From the NCBI RefSeq assembly GCF_001040705.1, contig NZ_CVQP01000009.1:230139-294138 (forward strand): a stretch of DNA of 64,000 nucleotides, given 5' to 3'. This DNA comes from Rhodococcus sp. RD6.2 (GTDB lineage Bacteria > Actinomycetota > Actinomycetes > Mycobacteriales > Mycobacteriaceae). The translations under genes and the position numbers were made by a program. Shown piece after piece: positions 53,380-61,747 of this stretch. Every line of letters begins with the position of its first letter. The first letter of the stretch is position 1. The notes below the pieces were generated by a model that did no database searches, was not told where the DNA came from, and worked only from the letters and a program-made list of their open reading frames with translations.

Positions 53380-54654
53380 ATGGTGGTGGTCGGTCACGTC
53401 GGTGGATTCCGGCGCAACAGGATTCGAACCATGCTGTGCCTTGTGATCTGTGCCGTGTGCGCGTTCGCGGTGCCGACGACGGCGACGGCCGGTCCGGACC
53501 TGAGTGCGTATCTGGACGTCGCGGAAGCGAATCGGGACGGGACGGCTGCGGGCGGCGTCGATCCGGCGTTGCCCCTCGACCGCGCCACCCTCGAGTCGGC
53601 GCTCGGCGCAGCCAGGGCTTCGGGTGTCGAGCTGCGCCGCTACGCGAGCCTGCTGCGGCAGTATTGGCTGGTGGTGGGTGCGGAGAACGCACACATCGAC
53701 CTCGCTGCGTGGGATCCGCCGCGTGGGCTGGCGGCCAACCTCGAGACCGTCAACGACGTGTACGTCAACTACCTGCGGCTGACCAACAAGCATCCGGAGC
53801 TCTACTGGTCCGGCATGGCCGGGCTCGCGGGGGTGTCGTTCGCCGCCGGTTTCTACGACCTCGGTGACGCCAGTGCGATCTTCAGCGTGCCGGGTGTGCA
53901 TCAGCTCGGATCGGCGGCCGCAGATCTGATCCGCGGTGTGCCGCCGGAGGTGGTCGGTCGGTTCCCTGAAGATCTGCGTCTGTTGGCGACCGAAGGTCCC
54001 CGGGTCACCTCCGCGGACCTCGACTGGTACATCGGGCGGCTGTTGGTCATGCAGAAGCACATCTTCATGGACATGGTGCCCATGCACGAGGCATACAGCG
54101 CCCTGGGTCGGGAGGGTATCGACGAGTTCGCACGCGCCGGACTGCTCGACGACAACATCGCCCGCGCCTGGCAGTCGATCTTCGACGGTACACGTCAGGG
54201 GAATGCGGATGCTCTGGTGCGCATGGCTTCTCGTGAGCAGAATCAGATCATCGCCGATCAGTGGGACGCGACCTCGGGCGGTCGCGGCGTGATGGGCCGG
54301 GTCATGACCTACCTGACCACGGTCGCGGGCAAGCCCGCAGTCCCCGGAACGAGGGCACCCGGCGTCTACGCGCCCATCGACGAGCCGCTCGGCGACCCGG
54401 TCGTGTCGCCGCGGCTGCATGCGCCTCTGCCCGACTTCAACTGGGCGGATCGTCAGCCGCGCTGGCGGTACATCTCCGAGGACCTTGCGCCCAGCTACAC
54501 GCGGATGGTCGAGGAGAACCCCGACAAGGCGGCAGCCCTGCTGCGCATCCCGTTCGCCGATCAGATGGCGGGCGGGCGACTGGTGCCCCGGCTGCCGGAC
54601 CTGCTGCACGACCTGACGAGCACGTGGGAGCTGGTCCCGGCGCCGGCTCGGTGA
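53380..54654 (+). CDS. Secreted protein of unknown function (424 residues)
   Basis: Residues 1-38 form a signal peptide with a basic n-region (GFRRNRIRT) and hydrophobic core (MLCLVICAVCAFAV) ending near TATAG. The mature part is mainly helical and aromatic-rich (LLRQYWLVVGAENAHIDLAAW, LRLTNKHPELYWSGMAGLAG, MQKHIFMDMVPMHEAYSALG) with several conserved-looking His, Asp and Trp. I do not recognise a family with confidence. Start chosen for AGGGGG before the ATG. It sits behind the 18-bp palindrome and ends at an inverted repeat. Confidence 0.75.
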   Translation: MVVVGHVGGFRRNRIRTMLCLVICAVCAFAVPTTATAGPDLSAYLDVAEANRDGTAAGGVDPALPLDRATLESALGAARASGVELRRYASLLRQYWLVVGAENAHIDLAAWDPPRGLAANLETVNDVYVNYLRLTNKHPELYWSGMAGLAGVSFAAGFYDLGDASAIFSVPGVHQLGSAAADLIRGVPPEVVGRFPEDLRLLATEGPRVTSADLDWYIGRLLVMQKHIFMDMVPMHEAYSALGREGIDEFARAGLLDDNIARAWQSIFDGTRQGNADALVRMASREQNQIIADQWDATSGGRGVMGRVMTYLTTVAGKPAVPGTRAPGVYAPIDEPLGDPVVSPRLHAPLPDFNWADRQPRWRYISEDLAPSYTRMVEENPDKAAALLRIPFADQMAGGRLVPRLPDLLHDLTSTWELVPAPAR

Positions 54655-54678
54655 GTCCGTGCGTCGCCCTCGACAGGA

Positions 54679-54720
54679 CCGCCCCCGGGGGAACCTGTGT
54701 GGGCCGGTCTCCGGGGGCGG
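54679..54720. terminator. Inverted repeat between the secreted gene and gpx
   Basis: CCGCCCCCGG pairs with CCGGGGGCGG around a 22-base loop, between convergent stops. Confidence 0.5.
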
Positions 54721-54752
54721 GCTGGCTTCGGAACTGCTCCGGGCTGTGCTGC

Positions 54753-55286
54753 CTAGACCAGGTCGGCGAGCGCCGTCTCGATCTCCGAGGGCAGGACGGT
54801 CGGCTCGAAGCGCCGTACGACGTTGCCCTCGGGGTCGACGAGGAACTTGGTGAAGTTCCACTTGACCGCGTCCGTACCGATCGACTCGGGCATCGTCTTG
54901 CTGACGTGCTCGAACAGGAAGCCGTTGTCGGGACCGAAATCGCCCGGCGCCTCGGCACGCAGGTGCTGGTACAGCGGGTGCGCATCGTCGCCGTTGACGT
55001 CGATCTTGCCGTACACGGGGAAGGTGACGTCGTAGTTGACGCGGCAGAAGTCCTGGATCTCGGCGTCGGTGCCGGGCTCCTGGCCCGCGAACTGGTTGCA
55101 CGGGAACCCGATGATCTGCAGGCCGAGATCATCGGACTTGCGGTTCAACTCCTCGAGGCCCTCGTACTGGGGGGTCAGGCCGCACTTGCTGGCCACGTTG
55201 ACGACGAGCAGGTACTTGCCGGCGTAGCCGCTCAGGTCCTCGGTGGTGCCGTCAGCAGTCGCGACGGTGAAGTTGTGGACGCTCAT
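54753..55286 (-). CDS. gpx: Glutathione peroxidase-family thiol peroxidase
   Basis: A 177-residue peroxidase: peroxidatic Cys in VNVASKCGLTPQYEGL (Cys35), FPCNQFAGQEPG with a candidate resolving Cys, and KWNFTKFLVDPEG with the catalytic Trp-Asn. In mycothiol-using bacteria such enzymes usually take electrons from thioredoxin. ATG at 55286 with GAGGAAGAG upstream. Confidence 0.92.
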   Translation of the reverse strand: MSVHNFTVATADGTTEDLSGYAGKYLLVVNVASKCGLTPQYEGLEELNRKSDDLGLQIIGFPCNQFAGQEPGTDAEIQDFCRVNYDVTFPVYGKIDVNGDDAHPLYQHLRAEAPGDFGPDNGFLFEHVSKTMPESIGTDAVKWNFTKFLVDPEGNVVRRFEPTVLPSEIETALADLV

Positions 55287-55510
55287 GAACTCTTCCTCTC
55301 GGTAGTGCGGATGGGGCAGTGGGGCTGTCCGACGCGTCGGGCATTTCCAGAACCCTACGGAACTGCCTGAGCCACGTGGCGTTGCGCCTGTCCGACTCGT
55401 AGCCCACATCATGACGAGCCTGTTTCCGGTCGTCGTCGGATGAATCGGGCGGCGGATTCGGGCACCCTGCCGCTCAGCAAATTCTCATCGGCGATGGTTA
55501 GCGTGACGCC

Positions 55511-55570
55511 ATGACACCCTCGTCCGATTTGCCCGGTATCGACCGTGTCGCCCCGGGGGCGACCGTATGA
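55511..55570 (+). CDS. Possible 19-residue leader coupled to the DsbA-like gene
   Basis: ATG at 55511 opens a 19-residue frame (MTPSSDLPGIDRVAPGATV) whose TGA overlaps the ATG of the DsbA-like gene (ATGA). The overlap may be chance; there is no strong ribosome site for either. Confidence 0.3.
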   Translation: MTPSSDLPGIDRVAPGATV

Positions 55571-56214
55571 GCCGGGGAGTCAAGATCTCGGCGGCCCTGG
55601 TGGCCGCCTTCGTCATCGCGGTCGGCGCGATCCTCGTCGTCACTCGCACCGGAGGTGACTCCGATGCTTCCGCCGCCGGTGGCACCGCCGTCGCGGTGAG
55701 GGCGGACAGTCATCGCATCTCGTCGGCGCCCGACGGCAGTCCGGTGTTCGTGGAGTTCCTCGACTTCGAGTGCGAGGCGTGTCGGGCGGTGTATCCGGCG
55801 ATCGAAGAATTGCGGGCCGAGTACGGCGACAGGATCAGCTTCGTGGTCCGCTACTTCCCGCTGCCCGGTCACTTCAATTCCGAACGCGCCGCGCGCGCAG
55901 TCGAAGCGGCCGCGCAGCAGGGCAGGTTCGAGCAGATGTATCAGCGGATGTACGACACCCAGCCCGAGTGGGGTGAGCAGCAGGTGCCCATGGACGACGT
56001 GTTCCGCGGCTACGCCGTCGACCTGGGCCTGGACATGGCGGCGTTCGACGCGGCGTATGCGGACCCGGCAACCGCGGCTCGGGTTGCCGCCGACGTTGCC
56101 GATGGCGAAGGCCTTGGTGTCACGGGCACGCCGTCGTTCTTCCTCGACGGGCAGCGGTTCGAACCGTCCACCTATCAGGATCTGACCGATGCGTTCGATG
56201 CCGCCCTCGACTGA
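55567..56214 (+). CDS. DsbA-like thiol oxidoreductase with CEAC active site
   Basis: A 215-residue membrane-anchored thioredoxin-fold protein: N-terminal anchor (7-26), then a DsbA_4-type domain with the active site FECEACRAVYP (CEAC, about 70-73) and cis-Pro in VTGTPSFFLDG. It should oxidise cysteines of exported proteins. It overlaps the VKOR gene by 26 bases, giving a complete DsbA-VKOR disulfide-forming pair. The active-site dipeptide EA is unusual compared with the common CPxC forms. Confidence 0.88.
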   Translation: MSRGVKISAALVAAFVIAVGAILVVTRTGGDSDASAAGGTAVAVRADSHRISSAPDGSPVFVEFLDFECEACRAVYPAIEELRAEYGDRISFVVRYFPLPGHFNSERAARAVEAAAQQGRFEQMYQRMYDTQPEWGEQQVPMDDVFRGYAVDLGLDMAAFDAAYADPATAARVAADVADGEGLGVTGTPSFFLDGQRFEPSTYQDLTDAFDAALD

Positions 56215-56830
56215 CGCTGCGGCCTCGCCCGGGAACGTGACGGAGGGCGTGGCGTTCGGGCGGTCGCTGCCGTGGCTGCTTCTCGTCGGCGGGCTCGTCG
56301 GGTTGGTCGCGTCGTTCGTGCTGACCGTCGAGAAGTTCTCGCTGGCAACGGATTCGAACTACATTCCGTCGTGCAGCATCAACCCGGTCCTCAACTGTGG
56401 GTCGGTGATGTCCACCGACCAGGCGTCGGTGTTCGGGTTCCCCAACTCGCTTCTGGGCATCGTGGGGTTCTCCGTGGTCGCCGCGACCGGCGCGGGGTTG
56501 CTGGCCGGTGCCCGATTCGCTCGCTGGTATTGGCTCGGCCTTCAGATCGGGGTGAGTGCGGCAGCGGTGTTCGTGCACTGGCTGATCTTCCAGAGCCTGG
56601 ATCGGATCGGAGCCCTGTGCCCGTACTGCATGGTCGTATGGGCTGCGACGATGCCGATCTTCTGGTACGTGACCTTGCGGAACGTGTGCCGGTACTCCGC
56701 CGCTCGGCCAGCGGTGCTGCGCGCGCTCACCGCCGGTGGAAATCACCTGATCCCTGTGACGACATGGTTTCTGGCGGTGGCAGCGCTGGTGCTCGTACGT
56801 TTCCACTCGTACTGGACCACACTGTTGTGA
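56189..56830 (+). CDS. Vitamin K epoxide reductase (VKOR) family protein
   Basis: A 213-residue protein with four to five spans that re-oxidises the DsbA partner using quinone. The loop Cys pair is in YIPSCSINPVLNCGSV (about 57-72), and the CXXC next to quinone is LCPYCMVVW (about 145). Ser/Thr-rich NSLLGIVGF follows the loop as in other VKORs. ATG at 56189; ATG at 56198 is an alternative. Directly coupled to the DsbA-like gene. Confidence 0.92.
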   Translation: MRSMPPSTDAAASPGNVTEGVAFGRSLPWLLLVGGLVGLVASFVLTVEKFSLATDSNYIPSCSINPVLNCGSVMSTDQASVFGFPNSLLGIVGFSVVAATGAGLLAGARFARWYWLGLQIGVSAAAVFVHWLIFQSLDRIGALCPYCMVVWAATMPIFWYVTLRNVCRYSAARPAVLRALTAGGNHLIPVTTWFLAVAALVLVRFHSYWTTLL

Positions 56831-56854
56831 GCGAGGTCGGTCGGAATCATCTCG

Positions 56855-57571
56855 TCAGTGCCCGGGTGTGGTGGTCCGGCGATCGGTGCAGCACTCGTCG
56901 GCGAACCGGTCATCGGCAGCCGCTGTCGGCGTGGGGCAACAGGTTTCGCCGCGCAGAGCGTTGACACCCTCCTTCACCGCGACCGCGGCGATGGCAAGGG
57001 CAGCAATCGGGTCGGCCCACGACCACCCGAACGCGCTGTTGACGAGCAGTCCGGCAAGCAGAATCGCCGACAGGTAGGTGCACAGCAGGGTCTGCTTGGA
57101 GTCCGCAACCGCCGAGGCGGAGCCGAGCTCGCGGCCGGCGCGGCGTTGCGCCCACGAGAGCACCGGCATGATCACCAGGCTCACCGCGGCGAGGGCGATC
57201 CCGATGCGCGAGTGCTCCGCCTCGCCGACCCCCGCCAGGGAGCGGATGGACTCGATGCCGACGTACGCGGCGAGCGCGAAGAACGAGAACGCGATGATCC
57301 GCAGCGCGACCTTCTCCCGCGCCTCGGGATCCTTCCCCGCGAACTGCCACGCAACCGCGGCGGCGGAGGACACCTCGATGACCGAGTCCAGGCCGAACCC
57401 GACCAGCGCCGTCGAGGAGACGCGCGCACCCTCGGTGATCGCGATGACGGCCTCGATCACGTTGTAGGAAATGGTCGCGGCGACGAACCACCGGATCCGC
57501 CGCGCGAGCACCGCCCGGCGCTGATCCGGCACGCGCGGTCGAATCTCGGGGACTTCGAGTGGAGTGGTCAT
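56855..57571 (-). CDS. Cation-diffusion-facilitator-like metal exporter with Cys-rich tail
   Basis: A 238-residue transporter-type protein with five to six spans (about 25-205). A mid-protein stretch SKQTLLCTYLSAILLAGLLVN and the NVIEAVIAITEG opening resemble cation diffusion facilitators. The C-terminal tail carries Cys pairs (GETCCPTPT, then DECCTDRR) suited to binding soft or transition metals. Its ATG overlaps the ArsR stop (TGATG), so it is regulated with that sensor. Confidence 0.85.
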   Translation of the reverse strand: MTTPLEVPEIRPRVPDQRRAVLARRIRWFVAATISYNVIEAVIAITEGARVSSTALVGFGLDSVIEVSSAAAVAWQFAGKDPEAREKVALRIIAFSFFALAAYVGIESIRSLAGVGEAEHSRIGIALAAVSLVIMPVLSWAQRRAGRELGSASAVADSKQTLLCTYLSAILLAGLLVNSAFGWSWADPIAALAIAAVAVKEGVNALRGETCCPTPTAAADDRFADECCTDRRTTTPGH

Positions 57572-57900
57572 CAACAGCATCCGTCGGCGGCGGCGTCCGG
57601 GCAGCAGGCTGGATCCACCGCGAGCACCAGCCCGATCAGGTCGTCGAGAGCGCGGCCGATGCGCAGGTCCGCCAACTCGTAGCGGCTGCGCCGCCCCTCC
57701 GGGACAGCCACGACCAAACCGCAACCACGCAGACACGCAAGGTGATTGGACAGAATCTGGCGCGAGACACCGATCTGATCCGCAAGCTCCGACGGATACC
57801 CCGGGCCGGACCGCAGACTCAACAGGATCTGCGTCCGGGTCGTGTCGGACAGGGCGTACCCGAATCGGGCAAGGGCGTCGCGATGGATCAGCGTCTCCAT
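57571..57900 (-). CDS. ArsR/SmtB-family metal sensor (CmtR-like)
   Basis: A 109-residue winged-helix repressor: ALSDTTRTQILLSLRSGPG, recognition helix GVSRQILSNHLACLRGCGLV with two Cys (57 and 61) in the CmtR-type position, and a C-terminal Cys cluster (ACCPDAAADGCC). CmtR-type sensors use these Cys to bind Cd(II)/Pb(II). It controls itself and the exporter through the operator upstream. Confidence 0.92.
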   Translation of the reverse strand: METLIHRDALARFGYALSDTTRTQILLSLRSGPGYPSELADQIGVSRQILSNHLACLRGCGLVVAVPEGRRSRYELADLRIGRALDDLIGLVLAVDPACCPDAAADGCC

Positions 57901-57917
57901 GCCTCAGACACTACAGA

Positions 57918-57948
57918 ATAATCTGTATTCAGAGAAGTCTGAATTATT
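57918..57948. promoter_or_regulatory. Operator of the ArsR-exporter operon
   Basis: ATTCAGA-GAAG-TCTGAAT (57927-57944) is a perfect 7-4-7 repeat inside a wider symmetry with AATAAT and ATTATT on the outside. It starts 17 bases upstream of the ArsR gene. The site is strongly AT-rich and suits an SmtB/ArsR dimer. Confidence 0.75.
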
Positions 57949-58042
57949 TGGCGCTGATCGGTACGTCACCACCCTGGTGCGGACTCACGACGAACTTCCC
58001 GTCCCGCGCCACGGGATGGAGCACCACCCCGGGCGACCCCGC

Positions 58043-58495
58043 CTACGCCATGTCTCGGAGGTGGCCCGACGGGCTGTAGTCGATCTTCCAGTCCGCGTAC
58101 ACGCCAGACATCCCGTCTCGCACGCACCGCAGTCCGATGCTCACCCAGCGCACGTCGTCGCTCCCGTCGGCGACCGGGGCGAATCCGACGGCGATGGCGA
58201 ACTCGCTACCACCACAGGGGCATTCGCACTGTGCCGGTTCGGCCTCGGACCAGTGATCCGCGCTGTCGGCGATCAGGACGGAGTCGTCGCAGGCCACGCA
58301 GAGCCGTTCGGCGCAACCGACCTCGTCGTCCACGCCTATCTCGAAGACCCGTCCGCCGCATCCGGCACACACCGACTCGATGACGGTGTCGATGCGGTGG
58401 CCACCGGCGCGGTAGTCCTTCACGTACTCGACGAGGGAGGTGACGCCGTCGCCGTACTCCGGGTCCTGCGCTTTCTCTGGGGTCACCTGCGCCAT
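58043..58495 (-). CDS. Unknown zinc-ribbon-like protein
   Basis: A 150-residue protein with three Cys pairs: VCAGCGGRVFEIGV (about 40), LCVACDD (about 65) and CECPCGG (about 92-97), then VGFAPVADGSDDVRWVSIGLRCVRDGMSG and a tail ending DYSPSG. The Cys spacing suggests one or two structural zinc sites. The function is unknown; it resembles no named enzyme I can identify. ATG at 58495 starts MAQVTPEKAQ. Confidence 0.65.
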   Translation of the reverse strand: MAQVTPEKAQDPEYGDGVTSLVEYVKDYRAGGHRIDTVIESVCAGCGGRVFEIGVDDEVGCAERLCVACDDSVLIADSADHWSEAEPAQCECPCGGSEFAIAVGFAPVADGSDDVRWVSIGLRCVRDGMSGVYADWKIDYSPSGHLRDMA

Positions 58496-58886
58496 TGTGC
58501 ACGGCGAGCGAATGCGTGCCCCTGTGGACGGGAGAGTCGCCGCTCTTCGAGTGCGCCACCGCCGCGCAGATCTTCCGACTCGGAGTGTGGGGTGGCAAGA
58601 AACCTGTCCCACATTCTCAGAAGGTTTTTAGACGAGCGCCGCCCGCCCCCTGATGAGGGCGTCTCACCTGGGCTTTCGGTCGTCCCGTCGGACTTCTCGC
58701 GATGCCCTCACGAGGATCGCACCGGCCCGCAGGAGTTTCGCTTCCCTCGACGGTGACAGACCGAACGTACGGTGTCTGCACGGCGCGCAGCAGCGAGGCT
58801 CATCGGGCAGTGACATCGGAGGTTGCCTGGGGCTAACCAGGACTCTGTGCCGGTGGGCCGGGAAACTGCACCGCGAGGGGGTGAAG
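58496..58886. other. Intergenic region, no gene seen
   Basis: Frames here do not look coding. The plus-strand frame leading into the MmpL gene is open but Arg-rich and without a hydrophobic start, so it is treated as untranslated leader. No clear hairpin or palindrome stands out. Confidence 0.5.
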
Positions 58887-61298
58887 GTGTTCGCAACGTT
58901 GGGGCGACTCGTCTACCGAATGAGGTTCACCGTCATCGCGGTGATGGTCGGAGCGATGCTCGCGCTGGGGGCGTACGGGCTCGGCGTCGACAAGCATCTG
59001 AGTCAGAGCGGTTTGGTGGACCCCGGATCGGAGTCCGTTGCGGCTTCGCTGTTGGCCGACGGCACGTTCGGGCGCGACACCCGCTCCGACGTGGTGCTCC
59101 TCTACACCGCACCCGAGGGGACGACGGTCGACGATCCGACCTTCGCAGCGAAGATCACCGGGAACCTCGAACAGCTCCGGTCGAAGCACCCGGACGAGAT
59201 CCTCGCGGTCAACGGCAGCTACTGGTCGACGAAGGTCGCGGCGATGGCCGACCCGGCCAGGCAGCACGCGATCGCCAGCGTTGCGATCGCCGGCGCCAAC
59301 GACACCGAGATCGCGGCCAACTTCAAGACGGTTCGCGACGAGTTCACCATCGATGGTGTCGACGTCCAACTCACCGGTCTGCAGCCGGTGACCGGAACGA
59401 TCAGCGACACCATGGCCAACGATCTGCACCGGATGGAGATCCTCGCGATCCCCGCGGTCGGTGTGCTGCTCTTCTTCATCTTCGGTGGCGTCGTCGCTGC
59501 CGCACTCCCGCTGATCGTCGGCGGCCTGACCATCGTCGCCGCCGGTGGCATGGTCAAGCTGTTCACGCAGTTCACCGAGGTGAACGTTTTCGTCCTGTCG
59601 GTGGTCTCGCTCATCGGTCTGGGCCTGGCGATCGACTACGGCCTGTTCATGGTCAGCCGGTTCCGGGAGGAGATAGCCGAGGGCTACGGCACCGGTGACG
59701 CGGTGCGCCGCACCGTGATGACCGCCGGCCGGACGGTGGTGTTCTCCGCGACCATGATCGTCACCAGCCTCGGTGGGTTGCTGATCTTCCCGCAGGGCTT
59801 CCTCAAATCTATGGCGTACGGGGCGATCACCGCGGTCGTGCTGGCCGCGCTGATCTCGATCACGGTGCTGCCCGCGATCCTCGGAATCCTGGGCAGGAGG
59901 GTGGATGCGCTGGGCCTGAAGTCGATGCGCAGGACCAAGACCGCCGACGAGATCGAGAACGGTTTCTGGGGTCGGCTCACGCAGTGGGTGATGAAGCACC
60001 CGCTCCAGGTCTCGGTCCCGATCGTCATCGGCCTGCTGTTGCTGACCATCCCGATCTCGGGCATCAAGTTGGGTGGTATCAACGAGACCTACCTGCCGCC
60101 CGACAATCCGACCCGGCTGGCCCAGGAACAGTTCGACGAGTTGTTCCCCAGCTTCAGATCCGAGCCGATCAAGTTGGTCGTCGAGGGGGCGCAGGGCGCG
60201 GAGCTGACGAAGATCGTCAGGCAGGCCAGCGAGGCGCCAGGCCTTGTCGAGAAGTTCAGCATCAACAACCCCACCGAGGATGGCGTGACCGTCTTCAAGG
60301 CCGGGCTCGTCGACCGCAACGACGCGGACGCGACGATCCAGTTCCTGCGGGCGATGGACGTCCCAGACGGAGCAACGGTGCTCGTCGGTGGCACGCCCGC
60401 GATCGAGTACGACTCGATCGCCGCGCTGCTCGGCAGCCTGCCGCTGATGGTGGCGATGGTGGTGCTGCTGACGACGCTGCTGATGTTCTTCGCGTTCGGA
60501 TCACTGGTGCTGCCGATCAAGGCGGTGCTGATGACCGCGCTGGGTCTGGGCGCGACATTGGGCATCGTGACGTGGATCTTCATCGACGGTCACGGCGCGA
60601 GCGCGATGAACTTCTCACCGGGCCCGATCATGGCGCCGGTGCTGGTGTTGATCATGGCGATCATCTACGGCCTGTCCACCGACTACGAGGTGTTCCTGCT
60701 CTCCCGCATGGTCGAGGCGCGCGCACAGGGCGCCGGCACCACCGAGTCGGTTCGGATCGGAACCGCGCACACCGGCCGGCTCATCACCGCGGCGGCGTTG
60801 ATCCTGATCGTGGTCACGGGTGCGTTCGCGTTCTCCGAACTGGTGATGATGAAGTACATCGCCTACGGCATGATCGCCGCGCTCGTCCTCGACGCCACCG
60901 TGATCCGCATGTTCCTGGTGCCTGCGGTGATGAAGCTGCTCGGCGACGACTGCTGGTGGGCCCCGGCGTGGATGAAGCGTATTCAGCAACGACTGGGGCT
61001 CGGGGAGGTGGTCCTCGCCGACGAACGAATGCAGAACAGCATCCCGGATCTCGTGGCGTCCGACGGATCGATCGCGTCGTGGACGCGGCGCACCGATCCC
61101 GATGCGGGAGGGCCATCGGGTGTCGACCTGCCGGAGCCGGCGACCGAGCAGATCCACACCATGAACACCCGAGCGCGGGCCCGGGCCGTGAGCGACCAAC
61201 CCAGATCCACGCGACGGCAACGGAGACTGCCGGATGACGAGCCCACGCTGACCGTCCACGAGCTCCTCGCCCGGCAGCTTCGCGACCGAACGCGTTAG
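58887..61298 (+). CDS. MmpL-family RND lipid transporter
   Basis: An 803-residue MMPL protein with 12 predicted spans in two halves. The proton-relay Asp-Tyr pairs are in GLAIDYGLFMVSRFREE (about 245-260) and GLSTDYEVFLLSRMVEA. Between spans 1-2 and 7-8 lie the large outer domains. A cytoplasmic C-terminal tail of about 120 residues ends TLTVHELLARQLRD. MmpL proteins export cell-envelope lipids. GTG at 58887 has GAGGGGG 6 bases upstream. Which lipid is carried is not clear; it is shorter than MmpL3. Confidence 0.9.
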   Translation: MFATLGRLVYRMRFTVIAVMVGAMLALGAYGLGVDKHLSQSGLVDPGSESVAASLLADGTFGRDTRSDVVLLYTAPEGTTVDDPTFAAKITGNLEQLRSKHPDEILAVNGSYWSTKVAAMADPARQHAIASVAIAGANDTEIAANFKTVRDEFTIDGVDVQLTGLQPVTGTISDTMANDLHRMEILAIPAVGVLLFFIFGGVVAAALPLIVGGLTIVAAGGMVKLFTQFTEVNVFVLSVVSLIGLGLAIDYGLFMVSRFREEIAEGYGTGDAVRRTVMTAGRTVVFSATMIVTSLGGLLIFPQGFLKSMAYGAITAVVLAALISITVLPAILGILGRRVDALGLKSMRRTKTADEIENGFWGRLTQWVMKHPLQVSVPIVIGLLLLTIPISGIKLGGINETYLPPDNPTRLAQEQFDELFPSFRSEPIKLVVEGAQGAELTKIVRQASEAPGLVEKFSINNPTEDGVTVFKAGLVDRNDADATIQFLRAMDVPDGATVLVGGTPAIEYDSIAALLGSLPLMVAMVVLLTTLLMFFAFGSLVLPIKAVLMTALGLGATLGIVTWIFIDGHGASAMNFSPGPIMAPVLVLIMAIIYGLSTDYEVFLLSRMVEARAQGAGTTESVRIGTAHTGRLITAAALILIVVTGAFAFSELVMMKYIAYGMIAALVLDATVIRMFLVPAVMKLLGDDCWWAPAWMKRIQQRLGLGEVVLADERMQNSIPDLVASDGSIASWTRRTDPDAGGPSGVDLPEPATEQIHTMNTRARARAVSDQPRSTRRQRRLPDDEPTLTVHELLARQLRDRTR

Positions 61299-61344
61299 AC
61301 GCCAGGACCCGCTGTCGGGTGATGACGAGCAATTCCAGGGGCCG

Positions 61345-61689
61345 CTACTCGGCGGCTGCCTCGGGAGCCACGCTCGACGTCCAGCGCTCCGACCAGTCCC
61401 AGAGCTGCTGGAGAGCATCGCTCAGTTCGGTTCCCGCGACGGTCAGTTCGTAGGACTTGTCGGCGCGCTTCTCGATGATGCGGTGGTGCTGCAGACGCTG
61501 GAGGCGTTCGGACAGCATGCTCGACGAGCAGTTGCCCATCCTGCGGCGGAGCTCCAGGAAGCCGAGCGGTCCCGGCTCGAGTTCCCAGATCACCCGCAGA
61601 ACCCACCGTTGTCCGAGCAGCTCGATGGCCCCGAGAGCCGGATGCGGAGATGCTCGATCGGGGTGCTCTAGTTCGCTTGCGCTTCTCAT
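61345..61689 (-). CDS. HxlR-family transcriptional regulator
   Basis: A 114-residue winged-helix regulator: LLGQRWVLRVIWELEPGPLGF, LRRRMGNCSSSMLSERLQRLQHHRIIEK and YELTVAGTELSDAL are the HxlR pattern (dimer, often redox or aldehyde sensing). It is divergent from the SDR gene, with a long palindrome overlapping its own start codon, which implies autoregulation. A Cys lies in the recognition region (NCSSS). Confidence 0.9.
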   Translation of the reverse strand: MRSASELEHPDRASPHPALGAIELLGQRWVLRVIWELEPGPLGFLELRRRMGNCSSSMLSERLQRLQHHRIIEKRADKSYELTVAGTELSDALQQLWDWSERWTSSVAPEAAAE

Positions 61690-61715
61690 TTAGAACCACC
61701 ATAGTGATTCTAAAT
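61688..61715. promoter_or_regulatory. 28-bp palindrome between HxlR and SDR genes
   Basis: ATTTAGAA-C-CAC-CATA-GTG-A-TTCTAAAT: perfect 8-base outer arms and a CAC/GTG inner pair, overlapping the HxlR start codon and 33 bases upstream of the SDR start. It is the obvious HxlR operator controlling both genes. Confidence 0.8.
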
Positions 61716-61747
61716 CAGAAGCGATTGGTCGGGTGGAGAGGAGCGGC

